Assembly (NCBI GenBank): GCA_964633355.1
Contig: CAZWGO010000009.1
Span: 1-64,000 of the forward strand
Source of the DNA: Micavibrio_B sp964633355
Lineage (GTDB): Bacteria; Pseudomonadota; Alphaproteobacteria; Micavibrionales; Micavibrionaceae
Reading direction: 5' to 3'
Length of the DNA stretch: 64,000 nt
This document shows positions 38,725 through 48,156 of the stretch, in pieces. Both the position numbers and the translations under genes were made by a program. The notes under the pieces are model-generated. The model did not search any database. It was not told where the DNA came from and worked only from the letters and a program-made list of their open reading frames with translations. Each line of letters starts with the position of its first letter. Position 1 is the stretch's first letter.

Positions 38725-40845
38725 TCAGAACGCCGCTTTGGTCGTAAATTTATAAAAGACATAGATCACAATAATGCAAGTCGCAACAATTCCGGAGATT
38801 AAGGCAGATGTGCTTTGGCCTGTCGAATGGCCAAATTTTGGATCATTGGCGAGATCATGTTCCAGTTTGGCATGTTCCTGATCTAAAAAATTATAATTAT
38901 ATTTGGCCTGATTAAAATTATGCTCGTCTGCTTGCAAAGCCTGTATACCGTCAAACATTTGCTCGACGGCTGAAATATCGCCCTTGTCTTTGATCTTGAG
39001 CAAATGCGCTTTTAACTTTGCGCGTTGTTCCCTGTCATGGAAGCGGTTAATCAGGGGATCGACTTTTTCTGCGATCCAGTTCACGACGCCTGGAAGATTT
39101 TGCATCTTCCCTCTTCTTTGGATAGAGGATAAAACGCGCAGCGCAGCTAAAGCCGATCTGGCAGGATCCGAGGAATTTATATCCGGAATATAGGGATCAA
39201 TAACGGATTTATCTTTGACCGATAGAAAAGCAACCACATGGCGATCAAAGAAGCCTTCCGGTCGATCCGGTCTGGATGCCAGATGTTCATAGGCCAGCGC
39301 CAATTCTTCCGGCGTGCGTACATAATAATTCTTAAGCTTATCGCTTAAACAGGGCGCTTCAGGGCAAAGATAATATAGACACCGCTCCAAGCCGTAGCCT
39401 TGTCCCTGTTGGCGCATGAAACCTTTGCATATATCGAATTTGGATACGATTTCCGCCGCTTGAGGCGTAAGCGCATCATTCATCAAAGCCCAGAAACTGA
39501 TCAAGGATGTCTGCAAAATTTCTGCAAAATGCGCCAATTCCTTTTTCGTTACATAGGCATCGGCCAGCATTCGTCCGAAAGCTTCCGGATTGAATTTAAA
39601 GCTTCTGTAGAAAATAGGCAGTCCCGGCCCCAGTACAGCCGACATAAAGCCTGCCATTCTTTCAGGATAGGCTTCGCCTAAAACGCCCAATTCCTTGGCA
39701 GCGTTGGTAGCATGTTCGGCATTTTCTTCCAGTTTCTTGTCCTGAATGGATCTGTTCAGCCAAAGCTTTAACTCCCCGTTATCATTAATGCGGACGACTT
39801 CGCCCGGATTTCTGTTCAGGTTAAGAGAAAGAATATTCGGCCTTAAATATTTATCTCCAAAAAACTCGATCGGCCGTGCGGCTTTCGGTTTGACCGGGCC
39901 AGCCTGTTTCGGGCTGACACGCTGTCCGTCCAGCCAGGTAACAATATCGTCGATGGTCCAGCGCTGCTTGACATCATCGATTAAAAGACCGCGTAGTAGC
40001 TCCAGAATAGATCCTGAAAACCTTTCCTTGCCTGTCAGCGCCTGATAGCTGCCATGTTCGATCTTATATTCTGTAATACTTTCATCGGACCAGCCTGACA
40101 TCGGGTCTGAGGTGCGTATCATAATAGCCAGCATGGCCCCGAATGAATATAAATCATCTGTATAATCAGGCACGCCGCGTCCTAAAGGCTGCGCCGCGGC
40201 GCGCTCGATCGGCTCATAAATCGGAGAATAGAGAAAGGCTGGCGGGGTGGCGAGACATTCGCCCAGCATGATTTTTTCAAACCCGTTGCCGCCACCGGTA
40301 AAAAGATTGGTTACGCGAATATTGCCGTGAACGAAATCCATATCGCGAAAATTTTTGAGAAGCGGCACCATTTTTTTGACAAAATGATGCAGGACATTAT
40401 CCGCCTTCAATCCCATCGCCATAAAATTAGATGGATTGGCGAAGGGCAGACCTAATTTGTTCTCATAGACGAAAACATATCGTTGTTGTTTCTCCGGCGT
40501 CCAATATACCACTCCCGTTGCCATCAATTTTGGCAGCGATGGGTTGTTCAATGTCATATATTTGGAAGACGCGTGGATCTGAGGCACCAGCGCTTTTTCG
40601 ACTAAAAGCGCATAGGCTTTTTCTTTAGCACGTCCGGTCGCCGCATAAGCCTTGACCATTCCCTGGTCCAGATGAGGCAGGCGCTGGTCAGGGTAAATCT
40701 CTATTTCACCTTTGAGCAAAACCGGGTCGGCACCGACAGCAGAGCTTGGCGCGATGGGTTCGGCTTTGGGCGTTTCAGGAAGTTGAGAGTCTTCTGTCAT
40801 GGATTTGATTATGATAAGGCCGCGTGATGCGGCTTTATCGACCAT
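38725..40845 (-). CDS. Membrane-anchored protein-kinase-like (pseudokinase) protein
   Basis: 706 residues (ATG at 40845; an in-frame ATG at 40800 would give 691; neither has a good Shine-Dalgarno). Residues about 60-310 follow the eukaryotic-like kinase fold: FVHGNIRVTN (171-180) in place of HRDxKxxN, LGECL (194-198) where DFG is expected, YTDDLYSFGAMLA (228-240) as subdomain IX, and RWTIDD near the end. The catalytic Asp of HRD is Asn175 and the DFG Asp is absent, so catalysis is doubtful. A long helical region follows, then a C-terminal membrane helix (about 680-700, ISGIVATCIIVIYVFY). It lies 24 bases after purA. Confidence 0.72.
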   Translation of the reverse strand: MVDKAASRGLIIIKSMTEDSQLPETPKAEPIAPSSAVGADPVLLKGEIEIYPDQRLPHLDQGMVKAYAATGRAKEKAYALLVEKALVPQIHASSKYMTLNNPSLPKLMATGVVYWTPEKQQRYVFVYENKLGLPFANPSNFMAMGLKADNVLHHFVKKMVPLLKNFRDMDFVHGNIRVTNLFTGGGNGFEKIMLGECLATPPAFLYSPIYEPIERAAAQPLGRGVPDYTDDLYSFGAMLAIMIRTSDPMSGWSDESITEYKIEHGSYQALTGKERFSGSILELLRGLLIDDVKQRWTIDDIVTWLDGQRVSPKQAGPVKPKAARPIEFFGDKYLRPNILSLNLNRNPGEVVRINDNGELKLWLNRSIQDKKLEENAEHATNAAKELGVLGEAYPERMAGFMSAVLGPGLPIFYRSFKFNPEAFGRMLADAYVTKKELAHFAEILQTSLISFWALMNDALTPQAAEIVSKFDICKGFMRQQGQGYGLERCLYYLCPEAPCLSDKLKNYYVRTPEELALAYEHLASRPDRPEGFFDRHVVAFLSVKDKSVIDPYIPDINSSDPARSALAALRVLSSIQRRGKMQNLPGVVNWIAEKVDPLINRFHDREQRAKLKAHLLKIKDKGDISAVEQMFDGIQALQADEHNFNQAKYNYNFLDQEHAKLEHDLANDPKFGHSTGQSTSALISGIVATCIIVIYVFYKFTTKAAF

Positions 40846-40869
40846 AACATAAGATCAGGAAAGATTAAA

Positions 40870-42162
40870 TCAGCTAAAAAACGGGTTTTGAACTAAAATA
40901 GTATCATCGCGTTCCGGGCTGGTCGACAAAAGCGTAACTGTCGTTTCGATCAACTCTTCAACGCGTTTAACGTATTTAATTGCTTCAGCCGGCAATTCCG
41001 CCCAGCTGCGCGCCCCATAGGTGCTTTCTTTCCAGCCGGTAATCGTTTCATACACCGGCACAACGTTTGCCTGATCGATCTGGGAGGCAGGGAAATAATC
41101 AATACGCTGGCCGTCCAATTCATAAGCCACGCATATTTTCAGCTCATCGAAACCGTCCAGAACGTCGAGCTTGGTCAAGGCGATACCGTCAATCCCGCCG
41201 GTTTTAACCGCTTGGCGTACCAACACCGCATCGAACCAGCCACAGCGGCGCTTGCGCCCTGTCACAGTGCCAAACTCATGGCCTTTTTGACCGATCTGCT
41301 CGCCAATTTCATTATCGAGTTCGGTCGGGAAAGGCCCCATGCCAACGCGTGTCGTATAGGCTTTAGTAATCCCGAGAACATAGCCGATCGATTTCGGGCC
41401 GACACCCGAGCCGACTGCCGCCTGCGCTGCGACGATATTGGAGGATGTCACATACGGATAGGTCCCGTGATCGACATCCAGCAAATGACCTTGCGCTCCT
41501 TCGAACAAGACCTTTTCACCTTTGTACTTCGCTTCGTCGAGACGTTTCCAGACAACACCTGCATAGGGCAAAACTTCCGGCGCGATTTTCATCAACTCTT
41601 CAAAGGTATGATCGACGTTAATTTCATCCCAGCCGAAACCACGGATCAGCGCGTTGTGGTACGTCATCAAAGCCTCAAGCTTTTCGCGCACCAGCTCTGG
41701 ATGCTTCAAGTCGCACACACGGATCGCACGGCGCGCCACTTTATCCTGATAGGCAGGACCGATCCCGCGGCCCGTGGTGCCAATTTTCTTGTCGCCGCGT
41801 GCCATTTCCATGGCACGATCGATTTCGCCATGAACCGGCAGAATGAGCGGCGCGTTCTCGGCAATCATCAGATTTTTCGGCGTAATCTCGACGCCCTTGG
41901 CGCGAACCGTTTCGATTTCTTTTAAAAGCGCCCAAGGATCGATAACGACACCGTTGCCGAGAATGGAAAGCTTGCCTTTGCGAACGATGCCGGATGGCAA
42001 TAGAGAAAGCTTGTAAACCACACCATCAATGACGAGCGTATGGCCGGCATTATGGCCGCCTTGAAAGCGCACAACGACATCGGCGCGGCTCGACAGCCAA
42101 TCGACGATCTTGCCTTTCCCTTCATCTCCCCATTGAGATCCAACCACAGCAACATTCGTCAT
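40870..42162 (-). CDS. purA: Adenylosuccinate synthetase
   Basis: First committed step from IMP to AMP (GTP + Asp). 430 residues, the normal length. The N-terminal GTP/IMP loop GSQWGDEGKGKIVDWLS holds catalytic Asp13 region residues, with GHNAGHT following; GTTGRGIGPAYQDK and VTGRKRRCGWFDAV are also diagnostic. The start overlaps the hisZ stop by four bases. Confidence 0.97.
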   Translation of the reverse strand: MTNVAVVGSQWGDEGKGKIVDWLSSRADVVVRFQGGHNAGHTLVIDGVVYKLSLLPSGIVRKGKLSILGNGVVIDPWALLKEIETVRAKGVEITPKNLMIAENAPLILPVHGEIDRAMEMARGDKKIGTTGRGIGPAYQDKVARRAIRVCDLKHPELVREKLEALMTYHNALIRGFGWDEINVDHTFEELMKIAPEVLPYAGVVWKRLDEAKYKGEKVLFEGAQGHLLDVDHGTYPYVTSSNIVAAQAAVGSGVGPKSIGYVLGITKAYTTRVGMGPFPTELDNEIGEQIGQKGHEFGTVTGRKRRCGWFDAVLVRQAVKTGGIDGIALTKLDVLDGFDELKICVAYELDGQRIDYFPASQIDQANVVPVYETITGWKESTYGARSWAELPAEAIKYVKRVEELIETTVTLLSTSPERDDTILVQNPFFS

Positions 42163-43295
42163 TTTATTTCTTCCGTTTTTCCGTTTTGATAGATATGCGT
42201 CACATAGGACACGAAGTTTTTCTTTTTAAAATTTACCGCTGAAGACCGTATAACGCTCCAGCCCTTTTCCTGCAAACCAAGAATTTCATCCCAGCCAAGA
42301 GTCTCGCTCACTGCAATCATTTTCTTCTTATTTTTCTTCGGTAAAGCGCGCAGGACGCTATCCATATATAATGTGAAGCCGCAGGCTATCTCCTTTTGCT
42401 GTCCAAACTGGGACATATAGGACCCACCCCTCCCCAGTTCGCCGCGGATACCTTTGGCGAACAACGTAAAGCATGGAAATGACTGGTATTCAAATCCCCT
42501 TGCCTCCAGCGGATCGACTGTAATCGTTATCTCCTTATCAATCCCGTAAACTTTAAGCGCTTTTTGCAAATCTTTGATAACGCTTTCCAGTTGATCGAGA
42601 ATTTTCGATATAGATTGAGGCAGTTTCAAGTTTTTTTTCTTGGATATAAACTCCGCCGCCGGTCCCGAAATATCGTCAAGGGCCATCAATGTTTTACCCG
42701 TATTACCGAGCTTAGAAAACGCGGCACGATCGCGTCTCTGGCAGGCTTTTATAATCTCATCCTGATTTGATCCAGCCGAAAGGGCTTTTAAAACTTCAGG
42801 CGCTGTAAAATCAATCGAGATATTTTTAACACCGCATTCTTGCAGGGAGATTAAAGCCATTAACGCAATTTCCGTAGCCGCTCCGGCTAGCGGTCCGACA
42901 ATCTCACAGCCTGCTTGGCGGAACTGGCGCTCAGGCCGAAGTTGCGTCGAACGAATTCTCAAAACATCAGTAATATAGGCAAGGCGTAGAGGCCGCACCG
43001 CATCTTTTAAACGCGATGACGTGATGCGCGCGATTTGCGCCGTGGTATCGGAACGAAACGCCATCATGCGCTGCGAAACAGGGTCCATCAGCCGAAACGT
43101 ATTGGTAGACAGCGCCTGCCCTGCCCCCTCTGCCAGCAAGGTTTCTTCAAATTCCAGCATGGGCGGATTGACTAGGCGATAGCCAAAACGCGAAAAAATA
43201 CCACGTAGTTTTTCGCAAGACGCCGCTTCGCGCTCGGCATCATCCGGCATGTGATCCATCATACCGTTTGGGAGAAGAGCGTTACTATCAGACAT
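42159..43295 (-). CDS. hisZ: ATP phosphoribosyltransferase regulatory subunit
   Basis: 378-residue HisRS-like paralogue without aminoacylation function that partners the short-form HisG in histidine biosynthesis. It keeps class II synthetase-like motifs (FRLMDPVSQRMMAFRSDTTAQIAR; LRPERQFRQAGCEIVG; later GRGGSYMS) but has no anticodon-binding domain. HisG is not in the window. The start overlaps thiD by eight bases and the stop overlaps purA by four; hisZ-purA is a familiar alphaproteobacterial pair. Confidence 0.9.
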   Translation of the reverse strand: MSDSNALLPNGMMDHMPDDAEREAASCEKLRGIFSRFGYRLVNPPMLEFEETLLAEGAGQALSTNTFRLMDPVSQRMMAFRSDTTAQIARITSSRLKDAVRPLRLAYITDVLRIRSTQLRPERQFRQAGCEIVGPLAGAATEIALMALISLQECGVKNISIDFTAPEVLKALSAGSNQDEIIKACQRRDRAAFSKLGNTGKTLMALDDISGPAAEFISKKKNLKLPQSISKILDQLESVIKDLQKALKVYGIDKEITITVDPLEARGFEYQSFPCFTLFAKGIRGELGRGGSYMSQFGQQKEIACGFTLYMDSVLRALPKKNKKKMIAVSETLGWDEILGLQEKGWSVIRSSAVNFKKKNFVSYVTHIYQNGKTEEIK

Positions 43296-44097
43296 TTTTT
43301 TCTCTTAAAGCAAAACCATGGTTGAGCGGCCCGTAACCAGCGCCAATCGCAGACGCCGAACGAATAGCCTCCATCAGGAAATCCTGCGCAATCAGAAAAG
43401 ATTCTTTAGGTGTTTTGCCGTCCGCTATACCTGCCGCAATGGCGGAAGAAAGCGTTGTGCCTGCGCCGTGCGTTGCCTTACTGTCAAATCTTGGACGTTC
43501 GAAAACTTCCGCGCCACGATCATCAAAATAGACATTATAAATCTTATCTGCCGAAAGGGAGCCTCCCTTTACAACCACGGACTTACATCCGAGCGTCATC
43601 AGCATCTCTGCTGCGTGTTTCATAGCATCGATATCTTTAATCGTCAGGCCGGTTAACTCTTCCGCCTCGCGGATATTGGGCGTAATCACTTCAGCATGAA
43701 TAAGCAGGCGGCGTTTTAGAGCATCCCGCGCCGGTTTATCCATTAGCATTTTGCCAATCCGCCCGATCATGACCGGATCGACAACCAGCTTTATTTCTTT
43801 GCTGGTATTGTGCGCTTCAATAAAATCACCGACAGCATTGATGGTCGCTTCAGAGCCCAGCATACCAAGCTTCATGACATCGGGACTAAAATCATCCATT
43901 ACCGCTTTCAACTGCGCCGAAACAATGTCGGCAGGAATGGGATAAATATCAAAAACATTGGTTGTATTTTGTACACAAACGGAGGTTAAAACCGTTGCAG
44001 CATAGCCGCCGAGCGCCTGAATGGTTTTAATATCAGCCTGAATTCCGGTTCCGGCGGACGAGTCCGACATTCCGACGCATAAAACCTGTGACAACAT
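43288..44097 (-). CDS. thiD: Hydroxymethylpyrimidine/phosphomethylpyrimidine kinase
   Basis: 269 residues, ribokinase fold, two-step phosphorylation of HMP for thiamine synthesis. GIQADIKTIQALGGYAATVL, VVDPVM and VITPNIREAEELTG match ThiD. Two departures are visible: the substrate loop reads SDSSAGTGIQAD instead of the usual SGGAGIQAD, and the anion-hole motif reads THGAGTTLSSA where ThiD normally has THGTGCTLS, so the conserved Cys is Thr. It could have altered activity or be a related kinase. It lies ten bases after glmM. No other thi gene and no TPP riboswitch were seen. Confidence 0.82.
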   Translation of the reverse strand: MLSQVLCVGMSDSSAGTGIQADIKTIQALGGYAATVLTSVCVQNTTNVFDIYPIPADIVSAQLKAVMDDFSPDVMKLGMLGSEATINAVGDFIEAHNTSKEIKLVVDPVMIGRIGKMLMDKPARDALKRRLLIHAEVITPNIREAEELTGLTIKDIDAMKHAAEMLMTLGCKSVVVKGGSLSADKIYNVYFDDRGAEVFERPRFDSKATHGAGTTLSSAIAAGIADGKTPKESFLIAQDFLMEAIRSASAIGAGYGPLNHGFALREKNV

Positions 44098-44107
44098 TTA
44101 CTTCCCC

Positions 44108-45475
44108 TTATTTTGACGTCGCGATTTTAATGACATCGCATAAATCATCAACAACGCTTTCAACCAAGGCATGATCCTTGCCTTCGGCCATGATACGGAT
44201 CAACGGCTCGGTCCCGCTGGCCCGAACAAGCACGCGGCCATTTTTGGCCAGAGATAATTCAGCTTTTTCAATCGCCGCCTTGACCGTTTCATCCTGCAAA
44301 GGTTTCTGGCCTTTTTCAAAACGAACATTTTTCAGGATTTGCGGCAAGGGTTCAAACACACGCGTGCATTCACTTGCCTTGCAAGCGGCATTCTTAATGA
44401 TTGATAGTACATGCAGCGCCGCCAGCAAGCCGTCCCCTGTGGTACCGTAATCCGATAAGACAATATGGCCTGATTGTTCGCCGCCAAGATTAAACCCGCC
44501 TTCGCGCATTTTTTCGACGACGTAGCGATCTCCGACCGCCGCGCGGACAAGGGTTATGCCTTTATCTTTCAAGTAATTCTCGAAACCCAGATTAGACATG
44601 ACCGTCGAAACGACCGTGTCATGTTTTAAAAGACCTTGCGATTTCAAATGCAGCGCTAAAAGTGCCAGCAATTGATCACCGTCCACCTTCTGGCTTTTTT
44701 CATCGACTAAAATCAGGCGGTCGGCATCGCCATCGAAGGCAATGCCTAAATCGGCTTTATGCTCTTGAACGCGCGCCTGCAAACGCTCAATAGATGTCGC
44801 GCCGCGCTCATGATTGATATTTTGTCCATTCGGATGAACGCCGATCGGAATAACATCGGCTTCAAGCTCCCACAAAGCTTGTGGCGCGGCTTTATACGCG
44901 GCGCCGTGGGCACAATCGACAACGATCTTCAGCCCGCTTAATGTCTGGCCTTTAGGGAAAGAGGCTTTTACGGCTTCAATATAACGACCGATGGCATCGT
45001 CCATCCGGCTGGCCTTGCCCATATGTTCAGGTTCCGGCAGATCGCTCATCAATTCGGGATTGTCGATCCATTCCTCGATCTGCATTTCAATATTGTCAGC
45101 AAGCTTATAGCCGTCCGCCGCAAATAATTTGATCCCGTTATCGTAATAAGGATTGTGACTGGCCGAAATCATGACGCCGATATCGGCACGCATGGAACGC
45201 GCCAGCATGGCAATCCCCGGCGTTGGAATAGGTCCGGTTAAAATGATATCCATCCCCATCGCCAAAAATCCGGATGCCATGGCTTGCTCTAACATGTAAC
45301 AGGACTGGCGAGTATCCTTACCGATCACGGCACGATTGATGGAATGTTCATTTCCCGAGCGCTTTAAAACGCGGGCAGTCGCCATCGCGACGCGCAGCGC
45401 CACATCTGCCGTCATCGGATGCTGATTTGCCTTGCCGCGGATACCGTCAGTACCGAAATATTTCTTGCTGGTCAT
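44108..45475 (-). CDS. glmM: Phosphoglucosamine mutase
   Basis: Converts glucosamine 6-phosphate to glucosamine 1-phosphate for UDP-GlcNAc and so for peptidoglycan and LPS. 455 residues. FGTDGIRGKAN at the N-terminus, the phosphoserine loop ISASHNPYYDNGIKLF (active Ser106), the metal loop AFDGDADRLI, GGEQSGH, and the C-terminal phosphate loop RASGTEPLIR are all present. In many alphaproteobacteria it follows ftsH directly; here three genes lie between. Confidence 0.97.
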   Translation of the reverse strand: MTSKKYFGTDGIRGKANQHPMTADVALRVAMATARVLKRSGNEHSINRAVIGKDTRQSCYMLEQAMASGFLAMGMDIILTGPIPTPGIAMLARSMRADIGVMISASHNPYYDNGIKLFAADGYKLADNIEMQIEEWIDNPELMSDLPEPEHMGKASRMDDAIGRYIEAVKASFPKGQTLSGLKIVVDCAHGAAYKAAPQALWELEADVIPIGVHPNGQNINHERGATSIERLQARVQEHKADLGIAFDGDADRLILVDEKSQKVDGDQLLALLALHLKSQGLLKHDTVVSTVMSNLGFENYLKDKGITLVRAAVGDRYVVEKMREGGFNLGGEQSGHIVLSDYGTTGDGLLAALHVLSIIKNAACKASECTRVFEPLPQILKNVRFEKGQKPLQDETVKAAIEKAELSLAKNGRVLVRASGTEPLIRIMAEGKDHALVESVVDDLCDVIKIATSK

Positions 45476-45529
45476 GGAGCCGAATATGGCCTAAATTGGA
45501 TATGAAAACAATGATTTATGGGGAATTAT

Positions 45530-46153
45530 ATGCCGGAATATGTGGAGATTGCTTGCCTTGGCGACTCGATAGCCAACGGCTTTTTTGATGAGACAGGCAA
45601 AGGCTGGGTTATGCGGCTTGTTGAGAAGCTAAATACCCCAAAACCTTACGGCTATTACCTCAATAATTTTGCCAGATCAGGGGATAAATCGTGTGATGCC
45701 TTTCATAAGCTCTGTTCTTCCGTTGTCAGTATGCGGCCTGATGTTTTGCTTATAGCTGTAGGCACAAACGATCTTATTCGCTGGGACAAACCCGATGGCC
45801 CAACAAATACAGATAAAGGATTTCAAGAAGAATATTGGAGCCGAATATTTGATATTGCGAAGAAGAATGTGCCGAATATTTTTGTTTCCGGACTTATTCC
45901 TTGCGATGAAAGCCAAATGCCAAGGACAGGCTTGGCAGACCGCATTTTGTGGAAACGCAATTCAGATATCATAGAATATAATGTTTTTTTAGAAAAGATC
46001 TGCCATGAACATAATCTGCCTTTTATAAGCTTTTATAATGAATTCGAAAAAGCCAGCGAAGGTAGTTTTTTCTATGATGGCTCCCATCCCAACACTGAAG
46101 GCCATGAATGGATGGCAGAATTTGCCTTTGAGAGATTAAAAAATCTTATTTAA
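45530..46153 (+). CDS. SGNH/GDSL-family hydrolase
   Basis: 207 residues from the ATG at 45530, which has GGGGA six bases upstream; a frame ATG twelve bases earlier includes that site and is less likely. Block I is ACLGDSIANGF (nucleophile Ser), block III is AVGTNDLIRW, and block V is DGSHPNTEGHEW with the catalytic Asp and His. No signal peptide, so it is probably a cytoplasmic esterase/lipase. The substrate cannot be told. It is convergent with the NHL gene and leaves no gap at their stops. Confidence 0.85.
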   Translation: MPEYVEIACLGDSIANGFFDETGKGWVMRLVEKLNTPKPYGYYLNNFARSGDKSCDAFHKLCSSVVSMRPDVLLIAVGTNDLIRWDKPDGPTNTDKGFQEEYWSRIFDIAKKNVPNIFVSGLIPCDESQMPRTGLADRILWKRNSDIIEYNVFLEKICHEHNLPFISFYNEFEKASEGSFFYDGSHPNTEGHEWMAEFAFERLKNLI

Positions 46154-47584
46154 TTACTGAACCTTAATTTCCTGCAAAAGCGGCGATCCCACGACAGCCC
46201 TGTCAATTTCATGGTTATTGGTATTCACTACGAACAAACCCATTCCTTGTTTATAAACATCGCCCGGTTCGTTCAGCTTGCGCTGAACCAGTTTTTGGGT
46301 GGAAAGCTCGCCGGTTTTTAGATCGTAAATCCGAACCGCATCGTTATAGGTATCGGCAATGTAGATTTTACCCCGATCTACATAAAGGCCCTGCGGATGC
46401 TGTAATTTCGCGGCTGGATATTTTCCATCCTTAAAACCGAAATCGAAAAGTCCGGTACCGATCAATGTCGTCACCTGTCCGTCTTTTAATTGACGAAGCG
46501 ACGAACTTTCGGCATCGACGAAATACAGTACGCCATCGTAATACGAAAGACCGCTCGGCTGCGCCAAGGGGGCGCTTAAAGCCGGTCCGTCGATGATATC
46601 TTCCCGCCCTGACCCTGCAAGGACAGACAGCTCATCTTTCTCTATATCGTATAATAAAATCTGGTGCGTGCCGGCATTGGCGATGGCGAGTTTATCCTTG
46701 CCGATAAATTCAACGTCCCAAGGCGATGCCAGTTTTCCAAGGCCGCCGCGCTTGCCATTACCTGCCAGCGTATCGACTTTTTTGCGTAACAGATCGATGA
46801 CGCGGATTTTATGGCTGCCTGTATCGGCTATATAAATCTTTTTATCCTGCACGGCCAGACCGCGCGGTGCATTGAAACTGGCAGAGGTCAGGCTTCCATC
46901 CTTGTCGTCTTTCAAGCCGGAGCCGACACGCGCAATCCCGAGACCTGTAGGGTCGGTCACGACGATCTGGTTATGGCCTGAATCGGCAATGTATAGAGCA
47001 TCAGACCGTGCCTCTATGCGTGCCGGAAACAATAAATTGGTTTTATTTTCCTGCTTAAGGATAGGCACCGCTTGATCTGAAGTGGTTTTTATCTCTGCGA
47101 TAGCCGCTTCGATTTTCTTACGATGGCCTTCGCCGGACCAACGGGCAATTTCCCTGCCGTCCGTTCCCAACAAGATTTGGGTCGGCCATGCTTTTACGCC
47201 ATAGGAATTCCAGATCGCAAAATCGGCGTCGTTATAAACCGGATGGCGCAGGCCGAAGCGCTTCGCAGCAAATAATATACGGGAATTTCCTGACTCGCCT
47301 TCGAACTTGGCGGAATGAACGCCGACGATCAAAAGCTTATTGCCGAATTTTTCTTCAAGGTAGTCGAGATCAGGAATAATCTGCATGCAATTAATGCAGC
47401 CATAGGTCCAGAAATCGAGAAGAACGGCCTTACCTTGAAAATCTGACTGAACCAATGGCCGTGTCGTGTTAAGCCATTTGGTTTTTTCAACTGTCATTAA
47501 TTGAACGGGCGAGATTTTATTCTGAGCCTGAACTGAACCGGCTAAAAGAAATAAAGCTAAAAAAGTCAGGAATATGTGGTTCAT
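46154..47584 (-). CDS. Thioredoxin-NHL repeat protein (NHLRC2-like)
   Basis: 476 residues from the ATG at 47584, which starts directly with a signal peptide (IFLTFLALFLLAGSVQA); an in-frame ATG at 47608 would add eight. A periplasmic thioredoxin-like domain carries WTYGCINCMQ (Cys63/Cys66), followed by an NHL beta-propeller (repeats such as PRGLAVQDKKIYIADTGSHK, PQGLYVDRGKIYIADTYND). The same domain order occurs in NHLRC2-type proteins. The substrate is unknown; redox handling of envelope proteins is a fair guess. Confidence 0.85.
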   Translation of the reverse strand: MNHIFLTFLALFLLAGSVQAQNKISPVQLMTVEKTKWLNTTRPLVQSDFQGKAVLLDFWTYGCINCMQIIPDLDYLEEKFGNKLLIVGVHSAKFEGESGNSRILFAAKRFGLRHPVYNDADFAIWNSYGVKAWPTQILLGTDGREIARWSGEGHRKKIEAAIAEIKTTSDQAVPILKQENKTNLLFPARIEARSDALYIADSGHNQIVVTDPTGLGIARVGSGLKDDKDGSLTSASFNAPRGLAVQDKKIYIADTGSHKIRVIDLLRKKVDTLAGNGKRGGLGKLASPWDVEFIGKDKLAIANAGTHQILLYDIEKDELSVLAGSGREDIIDGPALSAPLAQPSGLSYYDGVLYFVDAESSSLRQLKDGQVTTLIGTGLFDFGFKDGKYPAAKLQHPQGLYVDRGKIYIADTYNDAVRIYDLKTGELSTQKLVQRKLNEPGDVYKQGMGLFVVNTNNHEIDRAVVGSPLLQEIKVQ

Positions 47585-47654
47585 GGCCTTGATCTCAATT
47601 ATTGACATAATTAAAGAAATATAGTAATCTATGCTCCGTTAGGAAAAAAATAAT

Positions 47655-48152
47655 ATGCGTCTATCTTTAAGCTTTTGCGACTTATCGCGTCATGATCATT
47701 ACACGCTTGCTCATGCGAACACAACTCAATCAGAAATTCCTGTGTTTGAGCAGGTCAAAGAACTTCCTCTTGATAAGGCTTGCAATAGAATGGAGTTCAA
47801 TCTTTATAAAGATGGATGGCAAGAGCAGCAAGAAGACACCCTTAGCAGCGAATTTGCGCGCAATACTATTGGGCATACTCATGATGCATCGTTTCAGCAT
47901 GTCTTAATTCTGGAACATGATGAAAATGATGACAAAACCAAACCGATAAGCCTTAAAGATTATATCGATTATTTCACAACTCAGCTTAGTGAAGAATACG
48001 GCGTACCAAAACAGAGAATGCTTATCTTAGCTGAATCAACAAGATCGAACGGCAATTTTAAGGATGAGCTAACTTTTCGTGATGGAGAATTTAAATCACG
48101 AATATTTCTTGCCAGCTCATCTTTAAATTCAGATCCAACGTTAAAACCCTAA
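47655..48152 (+). CDS. Orphan protein, function unknown
   Basis: 165 residues, ATG with AGGA about ten bases upstream, no signal peptide or membrane helix. Acidic and polar, with a His-containing N-terminus (CDLSRHDHYTLAH) and a conserved-looking centre (FQHVLILEHDENDDKTKPIS). I do not recognise a family. It stands alone, divergent from the NHL gene and convergent with ftsH, ending four bases before the ftsH stop. Confidence 0.6.
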   Translation: MRLSLSFCDLSRHDHYTLAHANTTQSEIPVFEQVKELPLDKACNRMEFNLYKDGWQEQQEDTLSSEFARNTIGHTHDASFQHVLILEHDENDDKTKPISLKDYIDYFTTQLSEEYGVPKQRMLILAESTRSNGNFKDELTFRDGEFKSRIFLASSSLNSDPTLKP

Positions 48153-48156
48153 AGCT

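Noticed and set aside
41212..41925. A 237-residue plus-strand open frame
   Set aside because: Lies wholly inside purA on the opposite strand; no protein-like features.
44098..44107. TPP riboswitch before thiD
   Set aside because: The gap to glmM is only ten bases; there is no room for the element.
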